From RUG12461 sp045661345 (GTDB lineage Bacteria; Bacillota; Clostridia; Lachnospirales; Lachnospiraceae): a stretch of DNA of 64,000 bases. A model generated the notes under the pieces. The model ran no database searches, was not told where the DNA came from, and was given only the letters and a program-made list of their open reading frames with translations. Both the position numbers and the translations under genes were made by a program. The stretch is taken from the NCBI GenBank assembly GCA_045661345.1, contig JAZRFM010000024.1, forward strand, positions 174,391 through 238,390. The letters run 5' to 3'. This document shows positions 1-8,264 of the stretch, in pieces; position 1 is the stretch's first letter, and each line of letters begins with the position of its first letter.

Positions 1-1
1 C

Positions 2-376
2 AAGGATCATATGTCGCAGATTAAAACGAAATTGGGAATTGCCGGAGTCCTGTCAGAGGAGTCATCATGGTTCGTAAAGCCGGATGAAGAGAAGGGGATA
101 TCGGATGGCGCACAGATTGACCTGTTGATAGACCGGAGGGATTACGTGATCAATCTGTGTGAAATCAAGTTTTCCGCAAAAGAATTTGAAATAGATAAAT
201 CCTATGATGCATCGCTTCGCAATAAGGTAGATGCATTTGTCAGGGCGACGGGCAGTAAAAAAACCATCACGCTGACGATGATCACGACCTACGGAGTCAA
301 ACAGAACAAATACAGCGGAATGATAAGGAGTCAGGTCACTATGGATGATCTGTTCAGAAGAATGGAGGAGTCCTGA
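2..376 (+). CDS. AAA ATPase C-terminal part with DUF234-like nuclease-fold tail (5' partial)
   Basis: The reading frame is open from the window edge, so this is the last ~124 codons of a longer protein whose start lies outside. The text QIKTKLGIAGV, followed by GAQIDLLIDRRDYVINLCEIKFS, is typical of the C-terminal DUF234 region of archaeal-type AAA ATPases, which has a PD-(D/E)xK nuclease-like core (the D of QIDLLIDR and the E-K of CEIKF). In known members the N-terminal part is a P-loop ATPase; that part is not visible here. An ATG at 11 exists but falls inside the conserved region, so it is not the real start. The cellular role of this family is not settled; toxin-like or mobile-element roles have been suggested. 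It stands apart from the glycan genes that follow. Confidence 0.75.
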   Translation, partial: KDHMSQIKTKLGIAGVLSEESSWFVKPDEEKGISDGAQIDLLIDRRDYVINLCEIKFSAKEFEIDKSYDASLRNKVDAFVRATGSKKTITLTMITTYGVKQNKYSGMIRSQVTMDDLFRRMEES

Positions 377-505
377 GTCGTGTGGATCGGGTTCGGACGC
401 TTTTGCCGTTCATTGCCGAGGCTTTTTGACGCGGCAATCGGGAAATCAGCCGGGTAGAAGTGTAAAGTTATTCTGTAACAGTTCCTTAGAACCGGAGTGA
501 AAAAG
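377..505. other. Gap before the glycan island
   Basis: The gap holds a perfect 7-bp inverted repeat (412-418 with 432-438, 13-nt loop) with no U-tract, so it is not a convincing terminator. No good sigma-A promoter was found. The ribosome binding site of the next gene (GGAG, 494-497) is the only clear signal. Confidence 0.4.
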
Positions 506-2929
506 ATGACACAAGAAGAACTTTTAAAAGAACTTCATACCGGACTGATCCGCTGGTACCCTTTTCAGGAGGGAGCCAGGATCTTATACCTTGTACCGGA
601 AACGGGGAATGACCCCTTGAAGGATGCCAGAGAGGATATGGCAGAGTGGCTTCAAAAAACAGGACACCCGGTGGATGTCTTACCCATAGAACAGTTTTCT
701 GCCCATGAACATCAGGGGTATGACTACGCCTGCCTGATAGGTGTGGTGGAATTCCTGAAATCCCCCGGCGCGTTTCTAAAAAAAGTCAGGACTGCCATGA
801 AGCCCGAAGGGAAGATTCTCATCGGTGCGGACAACCGTTTTTCCATCCGTTATTTCTGCGGGGATCATGATCTCTTTACGGATCGGAGTTTTGACGGCAT
901 CGAAAATTATGAGACCCTGTTTCAGCAGGACAAGGAACGGTTCGGGGGAAGGAGCTATGCAAAATTTGAATTGGATCAATTCCTGCGTGAGGCGGAGATC
1001 GGCTCCTGCCGCTTCTTCTCGGCATTTCCCGATATCCGTTATACCCAGCTTGTATATGCAGAGGATTATGAGCCCAATGAGGAGCTGGTGATCCGCTATT
1101 TCCCCATGTATGATCATCCCTCCTCGGTGTTTCTCCAGGAGGAGAAGCTGCTCAATTCCCTGGCGAAAAACAGAATGCTTCACAAGATGGCAAACGGCTA
1201 CCTGATAGAGTGTGTTTTCTCGGAGGAATACCACACGGATATCTGCCACGCAACTCTGGCGCTGGATCGGGGAGAAAACGCCATGGCGACCATCATCCGG
1301 CGTAAGCCTTATCCCTTCCGGCACAACCTGCCGGAGGGTTCTGTTGATCCCGCTTATTCCGTGGAAAAGATCCCCTACGGAAGCAGGGGGGCAGAAAAGC
1401 TCCGGGATCTGCTGGATCATGCCGCAGAGCTGGAGGAGCGCGGGATTCATACCGTACCGGCCGAAATGCATGAGGGACGATACATCATGCCCTATATGAC
1501 AGCCACCGGCGGGATCGAGTACTTTAAGGAGCTGGCAAAAAAAGGAAAGGAAGCGTTTCTTTCCGGGCTGGATCATTTCTGGGAGGTGCTGCTTCGATCC
1601 TCGGAAACGGAAGAAGCCGCAGCCGATGCTTCTTTCGGAGAGGAGCCGGTCAGCGGAAAGCCCCTTCGGTTCAGAAGCGCCGGTCCGGTGCTGAAAAGAG
1701 GATATCCGGATCTTGTGCCCTTAAATGCCTTTGTACTTCATGGAGAATTCTATTTTTACGACCAGGAGTTTTCCATGGAAAACTATCCTGCGAAAGCCAT
1801 CCTGTCGAGGGCCATCGGATTGATCTGCTCTCCCGGGAAGATAGTCACCAATACGGTTTCATATGAAGAGCTTCTGGAGCGCTATGACTTGCAGGCGGAT
1901 ATCAGCAATTGGAACAATCTGTCCCGCAAATTTACAGACGTCCTCCGCCACGAAACCGAGCTATACGGTTTCAACGCCGCTCATCTTCATGATCCCCTGT
2001 CAATCATTACAAACCGCGAACGGATCAGTTTTTCGGTGACGGAGTATCAAAGGCTCTTTGTGGAGCTGTTCAGGAATCTGGAAGGCCGGGATCTGATTCT
2101 CTTTGGAACGGGAGCTTTTACGAGACAATTCCTTTCCATGTTTGCAGGGGATGTGAGGGTAAAGATGCTTCTGGACAACAACCCGGCAAAGCAGGGAACC
2201 GAGATGCAGGGGATCCCTGTTGTTTCCCCGGAGATCTTAAAAGAACTGGATCCGGATTCCTATAAGCTCATCATCTGCATCAGGCAGTATGTGGGTGTGA
2301 TGAACCAGATCAAGCCCTTTGGCGTGAGGTATCTCGGGATCTTTGATCCCAATACCCGCTATGAAATGCCGGGAAGAATACAGGGAAAGGGAGGATCAGG
2401 CAGGACGCAGGATACTCCGGGTGCTGCCTCAGAGGGACAAGCCACGCATACGGCCGGCGATTTATCCTTGACGGGATCCGCAGCTTCCGAAAAGAAACCT
2501 TACCACACCGGGTATATTTCCGGGGTGTTTGATCTTTTCCACATGGGACATCTTAACCTGTTCCGGAGAGCCAAGGAGTACTGTGAATACCTGATTGTGG
2601 GTGTTTCCACAGATGAATGGGTGCGGAAAATCAAGGGAACGGATCCTGTGGTGCCCTTTGAAGAAAGAAGGGCTGTCGTGGAAGCCTGCCGATACGTGGA
2701 TGAGGCGGTGGAGATCCCCACTTATGCGGAGGATGCCCTGAATGCCTGGAGAAAGTACCGATTTGACGTACAGTTTTCCGGCAGCGACTATGAACATGAT
2801 AAGGGATGGCTGGATATCAAGGCAAAGCTGGAGGAAAACGGGGCCACCGTGATGTTTTTCCCGTATACGGAGGGCACCAGCACTACCAAAAGAAAAGACA
2901 TCATAAAAAAAACGGAGGAGGAAGCATGA
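506..2929 (+). CDS. Four-module protein: methyltransferase-like, kinase-like, Rossmann and cytidylyltransferase domains
   Basis: A protein of 807 aa that probably makes and modifies a CDP-activated alcohol or sugar for the glycan island. Residues ~1-180 resemble a class I SAM methyltransferase. Residues ~200-515 look like a diverged kinase fold: DLVPLNAF followed by EFYFYDQEF mimics the catalytic-loop Asp...Asn and metal-binding Asp of aminoglycoside/choline kinases. Residues ~520-620 are a Rossmann module (LILFGTGAFTRQF, LLDNNPAKQG). A Gly/Ser/Thr-rich linker at ~625-665 leads to a TagD-like cytidylyltransferase (GVFDLFHMGHLNLF with the HxGH motif; EGTSTTKR). The last module is the safest call. 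GGAG at 494-497 fits ATG 506; a GTG at 497 would overlap the ribosome binding site. The next gene starts at an ATGA overlap. The combination resembles WbdD-type methyltransferase-kinases extended by two modules. Confidence 0.8.
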   Translation: MTQEELLKELHTGLIRWYPFQEGARILYLVPETGNDPLKDAREDMAEWLQKTGHPVDVLPIEQFSAHEHQGYDYACLIGVVEFLKSPGAFLKKVRTAMKPEGKILIGADNRFSIRYFCGDHDLFTDRSFDGIENYETLFQQDKERFGGRSYAKFELDQFLREAEIGSCRFFSAFPDIRYTQLVYAEDYEPNEELVIRYFPMYDHPSSVFLQEEKLLNSLAKNRMLHKMANGYLIECVFSEEYHTDICHATLALDRGENAMATIIRRKPYPFRHNLPEGSVDPAYSVEKIPYGSRGAEKLRDLLDHAAELEERGIHTVPAEMHEGRYIMPYMTATGGIEYFKELAKKGKEAFLSGLDHFWEVLLRSSETEEAAADASFGEEPVSGKPLRFRSAGPVLKRGYPDLVPLNAFVLHGEFYFYDQEFSMENYPAKAILSRAIGLICSPGKIVTNTVSYEELLERYDLQADISNWNNLSRKFTDVLRHETELYGFNAAHLHDPLSIITNRERISFSVTEYQRLFVELFRNLEGRDLILFGTGAFTRQFLSMFAGDVRVKMLLDNNPAKQGTEMQGIPVVSPEILKELDPDSYKLIICIRQYVGVMNQIKPFGVRYLGIFDPNTRYEMPGRIQGKGGSGRTQDTPGAASEGQATHTAGDLSLTGSAASEKKPYHTGYISGVFDLFHMGHLNLFRRAKEYCEYLIVGVSTDEWVRKIKGTDPVVPFEERRAVVEACRYVDEAVEIPTYAEDALNAWRKYRFDVQFSGSDYEHDKGWLDIKAKLEENGATVMFFPYTEGTSTTKRKDIIKKTEEEA

Positions 2930-4197
2930 GACTGGTTTGTGCGCCGGAAGGCAGCATTTTTGATGCAAGGCGGCCCGGGCAGGGCGTGATCGACATCCTG
3001 AATGCAGGGTTTGAGGAGACGATTCTGGACGGTCTTCTTTGCTGCAAGGAGAAGGAGTTCCGGGGGATGGACAAGGTCCGGAAGGACGCGGCCAGAGAAA
3101 AGCGTCCCTATATTCCGGATGAGCCGGAGCGGATCGGAGAAGCGCTGAAGCCCCTGATTGATACCTGCCGGGCTAAGGGACTCCGTATGCATATCGCCAG
3201 AGCGCCCTATCTTCTTCGGGATCGGCGATCTCCGGAGCTTACGGAGGTGTATCGCCGTATCGCAGGAGAAGCGGTAAAGCTTGCGGCAGCAGAGCATTGT
3301 GAAGCAGTGATCGTCCGTCCTCTTTTTGCCGGGATTCCTTTCGGCGAGGAGTGGGGAAAGAATAAAGAATTCTATTTGTCTCTGCTTCCTTTGGTGAAGG
3401 GGTCCGAAACGAAGATCCTGATGGAGAACCAGTGCAAGGACAGTGAGGGACATTTCGTCCGGGGGATCTTATCGGATCCCGGAGAAGCGGTGGAGTGGAT
3501 CGATACCTTGAACCGGGAGGCAGGAGAGGAACGGTTCGGATTCTGTATGGATGTAGGGGCATACAATCTCTGCGGACAGGATATGTATGAAGCGGCCACG
3601 ACTCTCGGAGACAGGGTGAAGGCCGTGATTCTGCGGGACAATAACGGTCATGATGAGGACTCATTGCTCCCCTTCAGCTGTATCAGTGATTATGGACAGC
3701 AGACGGAGTGGCTTCCCCTGATCCGTGGTCTGCGGGAGATCCGTTTTGACGGATGCCTCATGATGGATGCCAAGATGACCCTGGATGCGGTGTCGCCAAT
3801 CCTGCGACCCGGTTACATGAAGCTGCTGAAGGAGACAGCAGAATATTTTAAGTGGCAGATTGAACTGGAAAGCCTGATGCAAAAATATGAGCATATTGTG
3901 CTTTTCGGCGCCGGCAATATGTGCAGGAATTACCTGATCAATTACGGCGACAAATACCCCCCTCTTTATACCTGTGACAACAATAAAGACCGTTGGGGAG
4001 AGGAATTCTTTGGCCTCACCATCCATGATCCGGGGGATTTGAAGGATCTTCCGGAGGGCACCGGGATCTTTATCTGCAATGTCTATTACAGAGAGATTGA
4101 GGCACAGCTGCGGGAGATGGGAGTTAAAAACGGTATCGAATATTTCAACGACGAATATCTTCCGGCCTTGAACATGAACCGGCTGAAAGGATTATAA
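2926..4197 (+). CDS. TIM-barrel sugar phosphate isomerase/epimerase with C-terminal Rossmann module
   Basis: A 423-aa protein in two parts. Residues ~1-310 look like a xylose-isomerase-like TIM barrel (AP endonuclease 2 family): CMDVGAYNLCGQDMY and DNNGHDEDSLLPF are typical metal-site strands. Residues ~320-423 form a short Rossmann module (HIVLFGAGNMCRNYL, TCDNNKDRWG) like the one in the preceding protein. Such barrels isomerise or epimerise sugars, but the substrate cannot be read here. The start is ATG 2926, overlapping the upstream TGA, with GGAGGAGG 6 nt before it. Position between the cytidylyltransferase fusion and a second isomerase argues for a role in making the sugar or polyol that is activated by CTP. 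Confidence 0.75.
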   Translation: MRLVCAPEGSIFDARRPGQGVIDILNAGFEETILDGLLCCKEKEFRGMDKVRKDAAREKRPYIPDEPERIGEALKPLIDTCRAKGLRMHIARAPYLLRDRRSPELTEVYRRIAGEAVKLAAAEHCEAVIVRPLFAGIPFGEEWGKNKEFYLSLLPLVKGSETKILMENQCKDSEGHFVRGILSDPGEAVEWIDTLNREAGEERFGFCMDVGAYNLCGQDMYEAATTLGDRVKAVILRDNNGHDEDSLLPFSCISDYGQQTEWLPLIRGLREIRFDGCLMMDAKMTLDAVSPILRPGYMKLLKETAEYFKWQIELESLMQKYEHIVLFGAGNMCRNYLINYGDKYPPLYTCDNNKDRWGEEFFGLTIHDPGDLKDLPEGTGIFICNVYYREIEAQLREMGVKNGIEYFNDEYLPALNMNRLKGL

Positions 4198-4218
4198 GGG
4201 GATGAAAGGATTATAAGG
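4184..4218 (+). repeat. 19-bp tandem duplication across a stop codon
   Basis: The 16-base string at 4184-4199 (including the TAA stop of the isomerase gene) is repeated at 4203-4218, one 19-bp period later, just before the ribosome binding site of the next gene. It looks like a small replication slippage that moved the next gene's AGGAGG further from the stop codon. Confidence 0.7.
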
Positions 4219-4228
4219 AGGTGCTTTC

Positions 4229-5170
4229 ATGCTTGAGATCGGCGTACAGACGCATAATGCGGTATTTGACGAAAACCCGGAAGCAGGGTTTCGGATGATC
4301 GCGGAGGCGGGATTTACCTGCTGCGATTTTTCGTTGAATATGTATCTGAAGAATACGGACCTATACCTGCATCGGGTGAACGGGTTTTTTGATCCCTCCA
4401 TAAAGGAACTGGAGGATTTTTTTCGTCCCCATAAGGAGGCAGCGAAAAAAAACGAGATCCGGATTCACCAGATGCATATGCCCTATCCCAACTTCATCCC
4501 GGATGCAGCACCGGAGATCAATGACTATCTTCTGAAGGAAATGGCGCCGAAAAGCCTGAAGCTTTGCAGCTTTTTTGACTGCAGATATATCGTGATCCAT
4601 GGACTGAAGGTGAAGCAATACTATGGCACGGAAGATGCGGAATGGGCAAAAACAGAAGCGTTTATCGACAGTATCGCGCCCCTGGCAAAGGAACTGGGGA
4701 TTACTGTTTGTGCAGAAAATATCTATACCAGTGCAGGGAAGCACATCGTGGAGGGACCATGCTGCAATGCGGTGAAAATGGCGGAGCGGATTGACAGGGT
4801 GAATGAGAGATACCATGCTGAAGTGCTGGGCTTTTGCTTTGATACGGGTCACGCGAATCTCGTGGGCATTGATTTCGAAAAGTTTTTAACCACCCTTGGA
4901 AAGAGACTGAAGGTTCTTCATATCCATGACAATGACGGGATCGCGGATCTCCACCAGATGCCCTTTACCTTCACCAGAACAAGAGAAAACCGTCCCTCCA
5001 CGGATTGGGACGGGTTCCTTCGTGGGCTGAAGGCAGCGGGATTTGAGGGTGTGCTCAGCTTTGAAACGGCGCCGGTCTTAAAGTCCTTCCCGCCCGGACT
5101 GCGGCCGCAGGCATTGCGGATGATTGCGGAAATCGGACGGTATTTTGCTGAAAAATTAAATGAGGATTAA
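4229..5170 (+). CDS. TIM-barrel sugar phosphate isomerase/epimerase
   Basis: A 313-aa single-domain relative of the preceding barrel. Metal-ligand strands can be seen: VIHGLKVKQ, TVCAENIYT, GFCFDTGHANLVG, LHIHDND and a final FETAPVL. This H/E/D/H/E order is the usual xylose-isomerase-like (IolE/IolI, AP endonuclease 2) pattern. It probably interconverts keto- and aldo- or epimeric forms of the sugar used in this island; the substrate is unknown. It has a strong ribosome binding site (AAGGAGGTGCTTTC before ATG). Three nt separate it from the LicD gene downstream, so it belongs to the same operon. Confidence 0.8.
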   Translation: MLEIGVQTHNAVFDENPEAGFRMIAEAGFTCCDFSLNMYLKNTDLYLHRVNGFFDPSIKELEDFFRPHKEAAKKNEIRIHQMHMPYPNFIPDAAPEINDYLLKEMAPKSLKLCSFFDCRYIVIHGLKVKQYYGTEDAEWAKTEAFIDSIAPLAKELGITVCAENIYTSAGKHIVEGPCCNAVKMAERIDRVNERYHAEVLGFCFDTGHANLVGIDFEKFLTTLGKRLKVLHIHDNDGIADLHQMPFTFTRTRENRPSTDWDGFLRGLKAAGFEGVLSFETAPVLKSFPPGLRPQALRMIAEIGRYFAEKLNED

Positions 5171-5173
5171 AAA

Positions 5174-6127
5174 ATGATCGATCTACCGGAAAGCTTTTTT
5201 AAGGAAGAAGAGCGGAGCGGTTTTACGGTTCCGTCTCTGATGAAGCGCACCTGGGCGGCGGAGCTGAAGCTTTTTGATGAATTCAGGGAGTTTCTTTCGA
5301 AGCATGGTCTGACCTGTTTTGCGGAAGTGGGAACACTGCTCGGTGCCATCCGGCACAAAGGGTTTATTCCCTGGGACGATGACCTGGATATCGGGATGCC
5401 CAGAGAAGATTACAGGAAGCTCCAGGAAATCGCGGGAGAACTGCCTTCCCCTCTGCGTCTCAAGAGTTTTTATACGCAGGAGCATTTCAATCAGTTTCAT
5501 GCGGTGATCAGTAACAGCAGAGAAGAAAAGCTGACGTGGAATGAGGAGAGAATGGAGGGATACTTCGGGTGCCCGTTCATTGTCGGGATCGACATCTTCC
5601 CCTTTGACTATATTCCGAAAGATCCAAACATGCGGAAGCTGCAGAAACTTTTGTACAATATGGCGCATGTGATGGCGTTTTCTTATGATGAGGTGTTTTC
5701 CGGGCAGCCGGATACCGAAAAAGTCCAAAAGTATGAAAGGGATCTTCATACCGTAGAGGAATACTGCCACGTCACCTTTGACTATGACGAACCCATCAAG
5801 CCTCAGATATGGAGGCTGGCGGACCAGATCGCCATGCAATGTGCTCTTGAGGAGGCGGCCTATTATGATTATTACCCCAGAATGGTGCTGGCAGAGGATG
5901 CTACCCCCTGGCTGCGCCGCAAAGAGTGGTATGAAAAACTGAAGTCAGTCCCCTTTGAGACCACGGAAATCCCGGTACCCTTCGAGGCGGAGAAGGCACT
6001 GGAAGCCTTTTACGGAGACTGGAGGACGCCGGTCTATGTGGGAACAGAGCATACGTACCCCTTCTATAAAGGGCAGGTGGAGTTTTTTGAGCTGGCGGGT
6101 TACGGAGACCAACTTGCAAAAATGTAA
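5174..6127 (+). CDS. LicD-family phosphotransferase (copy 1)
   Basis: A 317-aa LicD-family protein. LicD enzymes transfer phosphocholine or a similar phospho-alcohol from a CDP donor to a sugar. The defining stretch GTLLGAIRHKGFIPWDDDLDIGM lies at residues ~53-76, with the WDDDLDIGM metal-binding acidic cluster intact; FIVGIDIFPFDYIP at ~130-143 is a second family motif. There is no membrane segment, so it acts in the cytoplasm. A CTP-dependent cytidylyltransferase lies upstream and a second LicD plus a nucleotidyltransferase-kinase lie downstream, giving a full activation-and-transfer route. The actual group moved (choline, ethanolamine, glycerol or other) cannot be told from sequence. Confidence 0.9.
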   Translation: MIDLPESFFKEEERSGFTVPSLMKRTWAAELKLFDEFREFLSKHGLTCFAEVGTLLGAIRHKGFIPWDDDLDIGMPREDYRKLQEIAGELPSPLRLKSFYTQEHFNQFHAVISNSREEKLTWNEERMEGYFGCPFIVGIDIFPFDYIPKDPNMRKLQKLLYNMAHVMAFSYDEVFSGQPDTEKVQKYERDLHTVEEYCHVTFDYDEPIKPQIWRLADQIAMQCALEEAAYYDYYPRMVLAEDATPWLRRKEWYEKLKSVPFETTEIPVPFEAEKALEAFYGDWRTPVYVGTEHTYPFYKGQVEFFELAGYGDQLAKM

Positions 6128-6154
6128 TAATTACAGAAAAAATCCGAAAAACCC

Positions 6155-6183
6155 TTGTGCAATTCGTGAAAAACGACGATAAT
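6155..6183 (+). promoter_or_regulatory. Sigma-A promoter
   Basis: TTGTGC (6155-6160), a 17-bp spacer and GATAAT (6178-6183), placed ~38 bp before the ATG at 6221. It would let the small gene be transcribed apart from the glycan operon in which it sits. Confidence 0.6.
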
Positions 6184-6220
6184 AACCTTGTATGGGGCTA
6201 TTTCTCAGGAGGATAAGGTT

Positions 6221-6592
6221 ATGTCAGACAACAGACAAGAGCAGATTGAAGCACTGCAGGCGATGCTGGAGTACAACCCGCGGCTGCTGAATGCGATGAA
6301 ATCGGTCACCGCGGAGCTTCTCGAGGATCGGCAGCCGGATACGGATGAGTACCTTTTAGCCGTGATCAAGGGAATGAACTGGGAGACACAGATTCTGAAC
6401 GGGACAAAAGAGGTTCTGGACGAACAGGAGATTGCGCTGGATCGAAAGATGATCAACGATGTGTTTCTGGAATTCAACGAGGCATACCAGCAAAAGGATG
6501 ACATCACGATGGGTGTTTTGTACCGGGACAAGATCATACCGTTTTTTGAACTGTATGAGCAGGCAGCCAGAAATGTGGTGGAAAGCAATTAA
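6221..6592 (+). CDS. Small helical protein of unknown function
   Basis: A 123-aa protein that I do not recognise. It is acidic, predicted to be almost all helical, and has no signal peptide, membrane segment or cysteine. The length and helix-rich, chaperone-like character (repeated charged heptads, for instance around residues 60-110) would allow a FlgN/FliT-like flagellar chaperone, but no signature supports that. It starts at ATG 6221 behind AGGAGG (6208-6213). Its own promoter and the strong terminator just downstream make it a separate transcription unit within the glycan island. Confidence 0.7.
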   Translation: MSDNRQEQIEALQAMLEYNPRLLNAMKSVTAELLEDRQPDTDEYLLAVIKGMNWETQILNGTKEVLDEQEIALDRKMINDVFLEFNEAYQQKDDITMGVLYRDKIIPFFELYEQAARNVVESN

Positions 6593-6633
6593 GGAAACGC
6601 TTTCATCAGCGCTTCCTTGACAAAACAAAAAAG

Positions 6634-6663
6634 GGCTGGAGATAATGGATCTCCAGCCTTTTT
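6634..6663. terminator. Rho-independent terminator (bidirectional)
   Basis: A perfect 10-bp stem (6634-6643 with 6649-6658), a 5-nt loop and TTTTT. An A-run before the stem makes it work in both directions. A weaker hairpin with one mismatch lies just upstream (~6590-6619). Confidence 0.9.
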
Positions 6664-6704
6664 CGGTAGATGGCGGAAATAACATACGATGAGACGATGA
6701 AACC

Positions 6705-8264
6705 ATGGTAGAGCAAAGCGCAGAAAACTACATCAGAGAAGCGGCACGGCTGGAGGAACAGGGAGATTATCCGGCAGCTCTTACAACCAGCTCGGAAGGA
6801 TACAGGCAGTATCCTGAGAATTATGAACTGACTTTTATGATCGCAAACGAGCATTATGCATGCGGGAACCGGGAGGCGGCTTATTTTTATTATCTTCTGG
6901 CCGCCATGTTGTGTGATGGAAATCCAGAGGATCAGAAGATTATTCTGGATGCGGCGGTTTATGCGCATCTTTCCAATCTTGACGGCGCGAGGGCCAGAAA
7001 AGAGCTGCAGCAGTTGATCGAGGAAAGACTGGATCTCCGGGAGTACCAAAGGACGTCTCAATTCGTGAACACCCTGACTTTTTCCGATGATCCTTTTCTT
7101 TTTCAGGAGGTGAACGATACTTGGATACGCCATTATCAGATGATACTCGAGATCACGGAATGTGAAAAAAAGAGGATAGCGGAAGGACTGACCGCAGATC
7201 GTATGAGGGATCTGGAGCAGTTTGCGAAGATGTTGATCCTGTGTAAGTTTGCGGTGCGTCGCATCTGGTTTCAGATCGGAGACGGAAGCCGCATTGTCGA
7301 ATTGTATCGGTCTCAGGCACTTTCTCCGGAGTTTGTTGTAATAGTGGCGAAGTGTTCCGTAGCGGAGCAATATCTGGTCGCAGTACTGGAAGGGATAGCA
7401 ACGCATTTCGGAAAAGCCGGGGAACAAACCGCAGCCAACGTGATGCTTCAGTATGCCGCGTGGTTTCAAGGGACCCATGCGGACGGCAGGGCATTGCCGG
7501 ATACCGGAGAGGATGATAGAGCAGATCTTTCCGTTTATGAGATTGACGCCGACAATCCTCCTGACACGGGGAAAGCCCCGGAGGATGGAAAAGAGGAGGT
7601 CGCCTTTATTCTTTGTGCATCCAAGAAGGAATATGTGGAAGAACTCCTGCTGTATCTGCAGCGCCAGCGTCTCGCAGAGGGGATGCACGGCAGCGTATAT
7701 ATCGTCTGGAATTCAAAAAGCATGACAAGCGGCTATAACCTCGCGATGAACCTTTCCGGGGCAAAATACAAAATCTATCTCCATCAGGACACCTTTATTT
7801 TTGACAGAGAATATATTCGAAAATTACTGGATGCGATGGAAAAAGATGACTATGATCTGCTTGGACTGGCCGGGTGTGACAAGGTTCCGGCGGATGGAAG
7901 ATGGGGATATTCTCCGCAGGAAGAGATCCATATGTGTCTGTATCAGGATATGGTACTGTATATCATGAATTCCGTGACGGAAAAGCCGGAGGTCAGAACC
8001 CTTGAAACGGCCATCGAGGACGGGGTACTGCTTGCAACCAGACAAAACGTGACGTGGAGAGAGGATCTTTTCCGCTATTATCATTTTTACGATCTGTCCC
8101 AGTGCCTGGAATATAAAAGAAAGGGCTATAAGGTCGGCTTTTACAATAACGGGGAGCCCGGTGTTCTCCATGAGGTTTTTATCGCAAAGGGGACAAAGGA
8201 AAAGGAGTATCTGATTCGATATGACGAAGACCGCGAAAAGTTTATCAGAGTTTATACAGAATGA
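6705..8264 (+). CDS. TPR-like protein with a C-terminal GT-A-like glycosyltransferase domain
   Basis: A 519-aa protein. Residues ~1-200 are helical repeats of TPR type (AARLEEQGDYPAALTTSSEGY, then further helices), then an acidic linker at ~260-295. Residues ~298-519 resemble the Glyco_tranf_2_5 (StrF-like) family: NLAMNLSGAKYKIYLHQDTFI has the start of a GT-A strand with a His-Gln-Asp in place of DxD. The TPR part may bind a protein acceptor or pack against other transferases. No clear ribosome binding site precedes ATG 6705, and an in-frame TGA at 6690 rules out an earlier start. It overlaps the next gene by 44 nt. Confidence 0.7.
   Translation: MVEQSAENYIREAARLEEQGDYPAALTTSSEGYRQYPENYELTFMIANEHYACGNREAAYFYYLLAAMLCDGNPEDQKIILDAAVYAHLSNLDGARARKELQQLIEERLDLREYQRTSQFVNTLTFSDDPFLFQEVNDTWIRHYQMILEITECEKKRIAEGLTADRMRDLEQFAKMLILCKFAVRRIWFQIGDGSRIVELYRSQALSPEFVVIVAKCSVAEQYLVAVLEGIATHFGKAGEQTAANVMLQYAAWFQGTHADGRALPDTGEDDRADLSVYEIDADNPPDTGKAPEDGKEEVAFILCASKKEYVEELLLYLQRQRLAEGMHGSVYIVWNSKSMTSGYNLAMNLSGAKYKIYLHQDTFIFDREYIRKLLDAMEKDDYDLLGLAGCDKVPADGRWGYSPQEEIHMCLYQDMVLYIMNSVTEKPEVRTLETAIEDGVLLATRQNVTWREDLFRYYHFYDLSQCLEYKRKGYKVGFYNNGEPGVLHEVFIAKGTKEKEYLIRYDEDREKFIRVYTE

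Noticed and set aside
412..438. Terminator after the first ATPase fragment
   Set aside because: Only a 7-bp stem with a 13-nt loop and no T-run.
463..470. TAAAGTTA as a sigma-28 -35 element before the island
   Set aside because: Nothing like GCCGATA(A/T) is found 11-16 nt downstream.
497..505. GTG start for the four-module protein
   Set aside because: The GGAG needed for binding overlaps this codon (494-497); ATG 506 has correct spacing.
6175..6182. GACGATAA as a sigma-28 -10
   Set aside because: No TAAA-type -35 at the right distance; the sigma-A reading TTGTGC-N17-GATAAT fits better.
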